This document shows, piece after piece, positions 1-7,768 of a DNA stretch of 23,999 nt. Where the stretch lies: positions 1 to 23,999 of the forward strand of contig DAOUMU010000444.1 of assembly GCA_034409055.1 (NCBI GenBank), read 5' to 3'. This DNA comes from DAOUMU01 sp034409055 (GTDB lineage: Bacteria > Chloroflexota > Anaerolineae > 4572-78 > J111). The notes beneath the pieces were generated by a model. The model made no database searches, was not told the origin of the DNA, and worked only from the letters and a program-made list of their open reading frames with translations. The position numbers were made by a program, and so were the translations under genes. Each line of letters begins with the position of its first letter. Positions within the stretch are counted from its first letter, which is position 1.

Positions 1-112
1 TTTTCCCTCCATCCCTCCCTCCCAAATCTGCCATCAACCCCTCCCTGAACCCATTTTTTGCCCATAGCCGCCTGCGCTGCTTCGATTCCCCATGAAGCAG
101 ATGGGGGGGTAT
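1..112. other. Intergenic tail downstream of mfd, pyrimidine-rich
   Basis: No coding region is visible here. The first ~60 bases are a pyrimidine-rich tract built from repeated CCCTCC-type words. A short hairpin (CTGCTTC at 77-83, GAAGCAG at 94-100) lies just after the mfd stop. It lacks a U-tract, so it is at most a weak 3' end structure for mfd. Confidence 0.4.
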
Positions 113-3100
113 TCATCTGGCCGGGTCATGCAACATTCGCCCCATAAGGCGTAGGGTCTTCTCTAACTCGGCTTGCCACGCCTCTTGTTTGGGGTGCAGC
201 GGTAACGACACCTGGCGTGGGGTGACTCTGACCCCTGGATTGAGTCGCCGCTCCAGACCAGCCCGGTCGATATGTTGCAAGCTATCGGCGCGGATGATAA
301 TCTGGCCAACTTCGGTGACAATTGATTTGACCTCAGCCTCTATAGCCAGCACCTTGAGCTTGAGTTGGTAGAACAGATTGGTGACCGGTTCGGGTAAGTG
401 GCCAAAGCGATCCTCCATTTCTTTGGCCATTTCACCAACGCCGTCGAGCGAGGTCACTCCGGCCAGCCGACGGTAGAAACGTAGGCGTATCTTTTCCTCG
501 GGCAAGTAATCTTCCGGGATGTAAGCCGGAAGGGGCAGGTTGAGTTGCACGCTATCAGAAAGCGGGTTTAGGTAGGCCACAGTCTCTTCACCATCTGTCA
601 CCAGGTGGGGAGATTCGCCCTTTAGTTCACGGATGGCCTGGGCCAACAGACGCGTATACAGGTCAAAGCCAATGGCGGCAATGTGGCCATGCTGCCTGGC
701 CCCCAATAATTCACCCGCGCCGCGAATTTCCAAATCACGCATAGCAATGCGGAAACCCGCCCCCAATTCGCTGGCCTCGGCGATGGCTTCCAGTCGCTTG
801 CGTGCTTCTGGATTGAGTTGGTGGTGTTTGGGGGTGAGCAGGTAAGCATAAGCCCGCACCGCACCGCGCCCCACGCGCCCCCGGAGTTGATACAACTGAG
901 CCAGGCCCATCCGGTCAGCCCGGTCGATAATGATTGTGTTGACGTTGGGCATGTCCAGTCCATTTTCGATAATGGTGGTGCTCACCAGGACATCGAATTC
1001 ACCGGCCACAAATTGTATCATGACCCGCTCCAGTAGGCGTTCACTCATCTGGCCATGACCAACAGCCACCCTGGCCTCTGGCACAACATTACGAATTCGG
1101 TTAGCTTTTTGCTCAATGCCCATAACCCGATTATAAACATAAAAAATCTGCCCGCCCCGATCAAGCTCACGCAAAATGGCCATGCGAATCAGACTTTCAT
1201 CATACTCGGCGATGGTCGTCTGGATGGGCAACCGCTCCTCTGGGGGGGTGTCGATGGTGCTCAAATTGCGCACCCCGCTGAGGGCCATATGCAAGGTGCG
1301 AGGGATAGGCGTGGCCGTGAGAGTCAGCACATCCACATCGGTGCGCATCGCTTTCAATTTTTCCTTATGCTTAACGCCAAAACGCTGCTCCTCGTCAATA
1401 ATCAACAAGCCCAGATTTTTGAAGACAATATCTTTTTGTAGCAGTCGGTGGGTGCCAATCACAATATCGGTCGTGCCGTTGGCTATATTTTGCAGGGTTT
1501 GTTGTTGCTGGCTTTTGGTGCGGAAGCGAGACAGTATCTCAATTTGAATGGGGTAGGCAGACAGGCGTTGCTGGAAGGTTTGAAAATGTTGCTGAACCAG
1601 CACCGTGGTCGGGGCTAAAACAGCCACTTGTACGCCACTCATCACGGCCTTGAAGGCGGCCCGTAAAGCTACCTCCGTTTTACCATAGCCCACGTCGCCG
1701 CAAACCAACCGATCCATGGGCCTACTTTTTTCCATATCGGCTTTGACTTCTTCAATGGCTCGTAATTGATCATCAGTTTCGACAAAGGGGAAGGCATCTT
1801 CAACCTCAGCCTGCCATTCCGTATCGGTCTCAAAGGCTTGCCCTGGTGTCACTTCCCGTTTGGCATAAATCTCCAGCAGTTCTTTGGCGATGTCTTCCAC
1901 CGCCCGTTTGGCCCGACGTTTAACGGTGTTCCAATCAGCGCTACCTAGCCGGTTGAGAAGAGGGGGATGTTCATCAATACCAACGTAACGAGCCAGTCGG
2001 TCGGCCTGGTGGATAGGGACGTAGAGTTTGTCTGTGTTGGCGTACTGCACCGCCAGGTACTCGCGTTCCACCCCTTCAAAATCCAGCTTGACCAGGCCGA
2101 TATAACGACCAATGCCATGTTCAATATGGACGACCAGGTCGCCGGGGTTGACGTCGGCAAAAAAGGTCTCCGGGGTGACTCCTTTATGCGGCCTGGGCCG
2201 ACGGGTAGTGGTCGGTTTTTTCCAGCCAAAAAGTTCAGAGTCGGACATCACAGTAATAAGTGATTGGTTCTCTGACAACCGGTCGCCGGTCAAGGTCCAG
2301 CCCTCGATAAGCATCCCATGGACGAGCGTGATACTACCGGATGGTGGTGGCGGGTCACCGGCGGTTAGTCCCTCGACTGGAGTCACGGTCATGTCTGCCA
2401 GTTCGCTTAACAAATGGCTCAACCGGGCTGATTGCCGACTGACCAATACCACCCGTTCGCCCCGCTTTTTACGGTTGATGATTTCTTGCAGGACATTTTT
2501 AACCTGTCCGCCAAAGGCTGGAGCGGCGGTAAAAGTCGATTGAAGCAGGTAAGGCGAGGTGTTGATATGAGAGGTGGAATGGGGGAGGTGGGATGGGGGC
2601 GAAGAGAGGGGAGAGGTAAAACCAAGGACAAACGGCTGGTGGGCAGCCAGGGCTGAAGACAATGTCCGCCAGCCAAAATAGGGGTCGGGCCACTCGCCGG
2701 GTAAATCGCCTATATCGGTTAAATCTCGCTTGAGGGTGCGGGCCTGGGTTTCCAATTCGTCGACAACCAGAGCCAACTCCTCGGGATCTTCGATCACCAC
2801 CAGGGCATGATCGGGCAAGTAATCCAACACGGAAACGCCACCAAAATCGCCAAACTGGGCTCCATCACCGTTGTAAAAAAAAGGCAGGTAATATTCAATA
2901 CCTCGGAAGTGCGTACCGCTGGTCAGACGGACTACATCCTCATCAAAAACAATTTTGGTACTGGGTTGTAAATTGGTCAGATCCCACCGACTTAATTGGG
3001 CTGCGGCATGCCTGGCCCGGCGGGGCAAAGCCTCAGTGGCCGGGCCAACCGTGAAACTTTTGAGCCGGGCTTCGGAACGTTGCGTACTGGGGTCAAAACT

Positions 3101-3835
3101 CCGCAGCGAGTCGATTTCATCCCCAAACAGTTCAATCCGGATGGGCATCCTGCTACTGGAGGGAAAAATATCCAGAATACCCCCACGTCGGCTAAAGCTG
3201 CCAGGGATTTCTACGACTTCTTCCGGCTGGTACCCCAGCTCGATCCATTGACCGATGACTTCATTCAATTTGATCCGCTGGCCCACCTCGAATTGCATGG
3301 TGGTAAATTCGGTTGGAGGCAGGGTGAGATGCATCAGGGCCCGCGCCGAGGTAACGATGAGCGGGGCTCTCTGAGGTGTATCCACCGGAGCGCGAGACGG
3401 TTTGGGAGCAGGGAAGATGGATAGGTCAGCCGCAGAGGCTGTTTTTGTCTGCCTGGTTTTTTCTAAACTTTGGTTATAGGCCACCAAAGCAGATAAAGCG
3501 GCCAAACGTCCCTGGATGGTTTCGTGACCCCAGGGGACCCTTTCGTGGGGCAAGGAGTCAGGATCCGGCAGGCGATAAACGCTTGACGGGGCTTCGGCCC
3601 AGGCTCGAATTTGCTCAGTTAAAATCCGGGCCCGATCCGCCCGAGCCGTAATAAAGAAGATGGGGCGCTGTAAATCAGCCTGCAATGCGGCCAGCAGGGC
3701 CGGCCGGGCTCCGGTAAATACGCCCCAGGGATGACGTAAGGCTTCCGTCAACTCCCCGGCATATAGAGTATCGGCCAGGGTGTTGTAGGTTGGTATTTGG
3801 CTGAATAGTTTTAGTAAGGGTGATAGGTTTAACAT
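113..3835 (-). CDS. mfd: Transcription-repair coupling factor Mfd
   Basis: ATP-dependent translocase that displaces RNA polymerase stalled at DNA lesions and recruits UvrA for nucleotide excision repair. Domains in order: UvrB-like N-terminal module (RRGGILDIFP), RNA-polymerase-interacting CarD-like domain from about residue 563 (NPGDLVVHIEHGIGRY), RecG-like helicase with Walker A GYGKTE (K719) and DEEQ box (D814-Q817), then the C-terminal regulatory domain (LPEEKIRLRFYRRL). At 1240 aa it is near the usual length. I chose ATG at 3835: the in-frame extension to a TTG at 3937 would start almost on the transcription start of the promoter at 3945-3950, and the family begins near LLKLFSQIP. No good Shine-Dalgarno is visible. 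A Ser/Pro/His-rich low-complexity stretch (about residues 410-445) interrupts the N-terminal half. Function is near certain, the exact start less so. Confidence 0.96.
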   Translation of the reverse strand: MLNLSPLLKLFSQIPTYNTLADTLYAGELTEALRHPWGVFTGARPALLAALQADLQRPIFFITARADRARILTEQIRAWAEAPSSVYRLPDPDSLPHERVPWGHETIQGRLAALSALVAYNQSLEKTRQTKTASAADLSIFPAPKPSRAPVDTPQRAPLIVTSARALMHLTLPPTEFTTMQFEVGQRIKLNEVIGQWIELGYQPEEVVEIPGSFSRRGGILDIFPSSSRMPIRIELFGDEIDSLRSFDPSTQRSEARLKSFTVGPATEALPRRARHAAAQLSRWDLTNLQPSTKIVFDEDVVRLTSGTHFRGIEYYLPFFYNGDGAQFGDFGGVSVLDYLPDHALVVIEDPEELALVVDELETQARTLKRDLTDIGDLPGEWPDPYFGWRTLSSALAAHQPFVLGFTSPLSSPPSHLPHSTSHINTSPYLLQSTFTAAPAFGGQVKNVLQEIINRKKRGERVVLVSRQSARLSHLLSELADMTVTPVEGLTAGDPPPPSGSITLVHGMLIEGWTLTGDRLSENQSLITVMSDSELFGWKKPTTTRRPRPHKGVTPETFFADVNPGDLVVHIEHGIGRYIGLVKLDFEGVEREYLAVQYANTDKLYVPIHQADRLARYVGIDEHPPLLNRLGSADWNTVKRRAKRAVEDIAKELLEIYAKREVTPGQAFETDTEWQAEVEDAFPFVETDDQLRAIEEVKADMEKSRPMDRLVCGDVGYGKTEVALRAAFKAVMSGVQVAVLAPTTVLVQQHFQTFQQRLSAYPIQIEILSRFRTKSQQQQTLQNIANGTTDIVIGTHRLLQKDIVFKNLGLLIIDEEQRFGVKHKEKLKAMRTDVDVLTLTATPIPRTLHMALSGVRNLSTIDTPPEERLPIQTTIAEYDESLIRMAILRELDRGGQIFYVYNRVMGIEQKANRIRNVVPEARVAVGHGQMSERLLERVMIQFVAGEFDVLVSTTIIENGLDMPNVNTIIIDRADRMGLAQLYQLRGRVGRGAVRAYAYLLTPKHHQLNPEARKRLEAIAEASELGAGFRIAMRDLEIRGAGELLGARQHGHIAAIGFDLYTRLLAQAIRELKGESPHLVTDGEETVAYLNPLSDSVQLNLPLPAYIPEDYLPEEKIRLRFYRRLAGVTSLDGVGEMAKEMEDRFGHLPEPVTNLFYQLKLKVLAIEAEVKSIVTEVGQIIIRADSLQHIDRAGLERRLNPGVRVTPRQVSLPLHPKQEAWQAELEKTLRLMGRMLHDPAR

Positions 3836-3944
3836 GAAACGAAAGACGAACCCACAGGGCAGGCGACGAATAACGAAAGACAAAGACCAATCGTTCGTTG
3901 TTTGTCCTACATCAATCGACCAGTTTTTAATAATCAAGCTTATA

Positions 3945-3973
3945 ATTATAACAAATAACCGGGAAAATCTCGA
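3945..3973 (-). promoter_or_regulatory. Putative mfd promoter (extended -10)
   Basis: On the minus strand a TATAAT (3945-3950) is preceded by TGT, giving an extended -10. The -35 at 3968-3973 (TCGAGA) is weak, 17 nt away. Transcription would start near 3938, leaving a ~100-nt leader before the chosen ATG. Confidence 0.5.
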
Positions 3974-4058
3974 ATCTAAATAACCATCATTTGAGGAGGA
4001 TGGTTTGTTCAGATCGGGAGTGGAAGGAAGAGTTGAACCCTAATTGCGCAATCCGTTC

Positions 4059-5174
4059 TTATTCGCCGGGTCTCTGCCAGGCAGGTAGGGTAAAGCTAAA
4101 CATACTGCCATGACCCGGTATACCCTCACTCTCGACCCCAACCTGCCCACCGAGCTTTTCTACGATGCGTTGAACAATGGACAACCCCAGGCCGTACCCG
4201 TGGGCACGGGTTTTATCGAGACGGGTGAAAGGGGTGAACAGTTGGGCCTGCGCCTGCGAGGTCAGGCCAGGGCCATTGTCGGAAACCCAAAAGCGAATCA
4301 TGCCATCTACCTGCGGCGTAGCTCCCAGTTCCAGGCGGGGTGGTTGTCCACCGTACTTTAAGCCATTGCTCAGATAGTTGACCCAGACTTCCTCAACCCA
4401 GAGAGGTACACCCCTTGCTGTTGGCCACGCAGTTGGTATAATGATCTCGGCCTGGTATTCCTCAATCATATAAGCCAGCCGCTTCTGAGCGTTGGCTATG
4501 ATGCGAGCCATGTTCAAAGGAATTATTTCCACTTTCTCGCGACGTACCCTGGCCAGCAATAATAACCCGTCAATAATATGGCTCATCTTGTGCCCGGTCT
4601 GGACAATGATTTGCAAAAGTTCCTGGGTTTCTTCGGCCAACATTGTAGACCAACCGTCTTCCAAAACAGAGGTATAGCCGGTAATAATACTTAACGGCCC
4701 CTTGAGATCGTGGGCAACGGTATGGGCAAAGGCATCCAGATCGGCAATAAGCCGGTCACGCTCGGTGATTTGCTCCTGAAGGCTCTTTTGCAGATTGCGG
4801 ATGGTCAGGTGGGTGTGAATGCGAGCCAACACTTCTTCATGGTGCAGAGGTTTGGTAACATAATCCACGGCTCCCAAGTCAAAACCACGCACCTTATCCA
4901 CCGTATCGGAAAGCGCCGTCATAAAAATGACCGGAATATCTTTGGTGGCCTCATTCTTTTTCAAGCGTCGACAGGTTTCAAAGCCATCCAGGCCAGGCAT
5001 TAACACATCCAAGAGGATAATATCAGGCTTGGCATAGCTGGCACGTTGAATCGCCCCCTTACCATCTTCAGCCACTAACACTTTAAAGCCAGAATTCCGT
5101 AAATAGTCAAACAATACCCCCAAATTGGTCGGAGTGTCGTCGACAATTAAGATGGTATCTCTATGACTTGTCAT
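4059..5174 (-). CDS. Response regulator-histidine kinase hybrid (REC-HisKA-HATPase)
   Basis: Cytosolic two-component protein of 371 aa with the receiver first. The receiver has acidic pair D12-D13, phosphoacceptor D56 (LLDVLMPG), T86 and K108. A short coiled linker leads to a HisKA helix with phospho-acceptor H155 (AHDLKGPL), then a HATPase_c domain with N box (NYLSNGLKYG), G1 (SDNGPGL) and G2 (GYGLGLSIV). There is no membrane segment, so input presumably arrives by phosphotransfer to the receiver, plausibly from the histidine kinase encoded just upstream. That pairing is inference. Start chosen at MTSHRD, which sits directly before the receiver. The in-frame ATG 39 nt further up lies in spacer sequence. 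There is no DNA-binding output domain, so the downstream target is unknown. Confidence 0.9.
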   Translation of the reverse strand: MTSHRDTILIVDDTPTNLGVLFDYLRNSGFKVLVAEDGKGAIQRASYAKPDIILLDVLMPGLDGFETCRRLKKNEATKDIPVIFMTALSDTVDKVRGFDLGAVDYVTKPLHHEEVLARIHTHLTIRNLQKSLQEQITERDRLIADLDAFAHTVAHDLKGPLSIITGYTSVLEDGWSTMLAEETQELLQIIVQTGHKMSHIIDGLLLLARVRREKVEIIPLNMARIIANAQKRLAYMIEEYQAEIIIPTAWPTARGVPLWVEEVWVNYLSNGLKYGGQPPRLELGATPQVDGMIRFWVSDNGPGLTSQAQAQLFTPFTRLDKTRAHGYGLGLSIVQRIVEKLGGQVGVESEGIPGHGSMFSFTLPAWQRPGE

Positions 5175-5213
5175 CCGCTCTTTGCTCTTTGTCTTTTGCC
5201 ACGCCTCAGTCAT

Positions 5214-5270
5214 CAGTCATCAGTTACCAGTTATCAGTCTGTTTCACTGATTACTGGTGACTGACCACTG
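5214..5270. repeat. Imperfect hairpin made of iterated CAGTTA/ATCAGT words
   Basis: A 25-nt left arm (5214-5238) and 25-nt right arm (5246-5270) pair with about four mismatches around a 7-nt loop. Both arms are built from repeats of short words such as CAGTTATCAGT. It fills the gap between two signalling genes and could act as an mRNA processing or partial termination site. It looks like a spacer-repeat family rather than a classic terminator, since no U-tract follows. Confidence 0.6.
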
Positions 5271-5288
5271 ATCACTGACAACTGGTTA

Positions 5289-7724
5289 CTACAAATGAGA
5301 CTCGAGAAAGTGATAGATTTTGTTGACCTGAAACCCTTTGGCTAAACGGCGTAACTCTGTGGCAAATGGCTTAAATTGTTTATCTAACTGTTCTAACCGT
5401 TCCGCTTGCTCCTGAATAGCTTCAATATCACCCATCCGGGCCAACTCCAGCAAGACAGCCAATTCCTCAGCAGGTGGGGCGATGAGGGATAAAGCGGGGA
5501 CTGCTGTGGACGCTTTCTCTTCAGCTTCGATCTCGGCCCTGACCAGCTCAGCCCAATCTGAAACGACTGGTAAATCGATCTCAAACCAAAAGGTACTGCC
5601 CTGACCTGGCTGGCTGGTTACCTGAAGTTGACCGCCCATCAGTTGGATCAGGTTGCGACTGATGGTCAGGCCCAGACCGGTACCTTCCAGCCGTTTCTGC
5701 TGGTTGCCCACCTGCTGAAAAGCCTGAAAAATGGTTTCCAACTGGGCCGGGACAATGCCAGGGCCAGTGTCTTCGATTTGAAAACGAAGTAGGGAGTGAC
5801 GCCCGGCTTTGTCACTGCTTGCTCCAGCCTGCTTTCTTTCGACCGGACCAACTTTGAAGGTCACCCCCCCTTTATCGGTAAACTTAATAGCGTTACCCAG
5901 GAGGTTGATCAGCACTTGTCTCAACCGTTTTTCATCGCCACGAACAGCGGGGATGGATAACCGGTTAAGGGGAACGTTTTGGCAGAAATCAAAAGGCTGG
6001 AACACAAAATCTATCGCTTTGTGTTCAGCCCGAATGCGTATAATCTCGGTAATGCTTCTGAGAAAGTCGGGAAATTGAAAATAGGTCGGGTATAATTCTA
6101 TCTTCCCAGCTTCAATTTTAGCCAGGTCAAGCACATCGTTGATCAGGGTTAAGAGGTGTTGCCCGTTTTGCTCGATGATATTCAGGCCCTCGATTTGTTG
6201 TTCAGTGACAGATGGATCATGTTTGAGGATTTGGACGTAGCCTAAAATACCGTTGAGGGGGGTGCGCAGTTCGTGACTCATGTTAGCCAGAAAGGTACTT
6301 TTGGCCTGGTTGGCGGCTTCGGCAGTCTCTTTGGCTTGTTGTAGTTCTGCTTCGGTCCGCTTGCGCTCGGTGATGTCCAAAATCTGCCCCACGGTGCGTA
6401 TATTTCCCAACGAGTCCTTAATCAAGGCAGCACTGATTTCCACCCTTCTTTTCTGGCCGTCTTTTCGAATAATATCGAACTCATACCGAGCCGGAGTCTG
6501 CTCTCCCTTCTGCCTGCGAATATATTGAGTTATAACGAATTGCCGGGTCTCTTCGTCAAGGAACTCTCGAAAATCCTGTCCGATGATTTCTTCACATGGA
6601 TACCCCAGTATCCGGCATAATTCATCATTCACATAGATGAATTGATAAGCATCGTTTATGATAAGAATCCCGGCAGGAGAGTTTTCTACCACGGACCGGT
6701 AGCGTTCTTCGCTCGCCTGCAAAGCCTCTTCGGCCCGCTTGTGCTGGGTGATGTCCTCACCCGCACTAAGGGTACCTATTATCCTGCCCATATTATCTCT
6801 GACAAGACTGTTGCGCCAGCGGATGACTTTTTCATTGCCTTTGCCGGTAAGGACAACATTTTTGACATACTCGGTGGACTCAACATCCCCCCCCATCAGT
6901 TTCTCGAACACTGCTTTAACGGTTTCCCTGACCTTTTCAGGCAGGAAGGTATCGAACCAATTCTTACCGATAACTTCCTTTTGTTCACATTCGAGTATAA
7001 CCCTACCTTCCCTGTTGAGAAGGGTAATATTGCCCTTCACATCCAAGGCCAAGATAATTGAAGGGGCGATGTCAAGATATCGTTGGACTTTATCCCGCTC
7101 CTTTCGTAAGGCTTCTTCAGCCCGCACCCGCTCGGTGATTTCTTGTTCAAGTTGTTCGACGGCTATTTGCAATTCGGCCGTGCGTTCCTCCACCCGCACT
7201 TCTAACACGTCGTGCGCTTTTTGCAGCTCATAGAATAACCGGGCGTTTTCGATAGCCACGGCTGCCTGGTTGGCAAAGAGAATGAGCGGCGACAAGTCAT
7301 CATCGCGAAAATGATTACGAATTGAGCGATTCTCGACGTAAATCGCCCCAATCGTTTCTCCACGTGAAATGAGCGGCACACACATGATCGAGCGTAGCCC
7401 AAGAATGACCACACTCTCGGCTCCTCTGAAACGAGGATCATGCATTGCGTCCTGCAGAATAAGCGGTTGGCTGGTGGTAACCACCTGGTTGAGGATAGAT
7501 TTGCTGACCTGATCTTCGGCGTCTACCAACTCCTCACCGCCCCGCCCCCGTTTCACCCGCAAATCCAGCGAGCCATCAGGCCGGAGCATGACCACGTAAC
7601 CACGCTCGGCCCCAACCAATTTGATGGCTTCATCCATCACGTAATTTAGGAGGGGAGTGAGGGCCCGGGTTTCGGCTATGTGACGACTGACGTTGAGGAT
7701 ATGTTCTTGCAAATTGTGATTCAT
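5289..7724 (-). CDS. GAF-PAS-PAS sensor histidine kinase
   Basis: Soluble sensor kinase of 811 aa. Domains: GAF (about 20-165), coiled coil (about 165-205), PAS with PAC (about 208-330), second PAS with PAC (about 340-455), HisKA with H484 in MSHELRTPLNG, and HATPase_c with N box (INLLGNAIKFT), G1 (EDTGPGI) and G2 (GTGLGLTIS). About 85 C-terminal residues after the ATPase form a charged helical tail (from about 725). It resembles tails seen on other multi-sensor kinases, and its role is unclear. There are no membrane helices, so the ligand or redox cue is cytosolic. There is no receiver of its own; the REC-kinase encoded next is the obvious candidate partner. ATG at 7724 has GAGG 8 nt upstream. 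It lies only 44 nt after the giant Ser/Thr kinase gene, suggesting one transcript. Confidence 0.93.
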   Translation of the reverse strand: MNHNLQEHILNVSRHIAETRALTPLLNYVMDEAIKLVGAERGYVVMLRPDGSLDLRVKRGRGGEELVDAEDQVSKSILNQVVTTSQPLILQDAMHDPRFRGAESVVILGLRSIMCVPLISRGETIGAIYVENRSIRNHFRDDDLSPLILFANQAAVAIENARLFYELQKAHDVLEVRVEERTAELQIAVEQLEQEITERVRAEEALRKERDKVQRYLDIAPSIILALDVKGNITLLNREGRVILECEQKEVIGKNWFDTFLPEKVRETVKAVFEKLMGGDVESTEYVKNVVLTGKGNEKVIRWRNSLVRDNMGRIIGTLSAGEDITQHKRAEEALQASEERYRSVVENSPAGILIINDAYQFIYVNDELCRILGYPCEEIIGQDFREFLDEETRQFVITQYIRRQKGEQTPARYEFDIIRKDGQKRRVEISAALIKDSLGNIRTVGQILDITERKRTEAELQQAKETAEAANQAKSTFLANMSHELRTPLNGILGYVQILKHDPSVTEQQIEGLNIIEQNGQHLLTLINDVLDLAKIEAGKIELYPTYFQFPDFLRSITEIIRIRAEHKAIDFVFQPFDFCQNVPLNRLSIPAVRGDEKRLRQVLINLLGNAIKFTDKGGVTFKVGPVERKQAGASSDKAGRHSLLRFQIEDTGPGIVPAQLETIFQAFQQVGNQQKRLEGTGLGLTISRNLIQLMGGQLQVTSQPGQGSTFWFEIDLPVVSDWAELVRAEIEAEEKASTAVPALSLIAPPAEELAVLLELARMGDIEAIQEQAERLEQLDKQFKPFATELRRLAKGFQVNKIYHFLESHL

Positions 7725-7768
7725 GAAGTTTCCCTCACAATGGGGTTGGGTTAGAGACTCGACAGAGT

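Noticed and set aside
3836..3937. N-terminal extension of Mfd to a TTG at 3937
   Set aside because: The extension would begin next to the predicted transcription start and has no similarity to the Mfd N-terminus; ATG 3835 fits the family.
4043..4052. Palindrome ATTGCGCAAT as an operator
   Set aside because: Ten bases, single occurrence, located past the 3' end of a gene; chance is a sufficient explanation.
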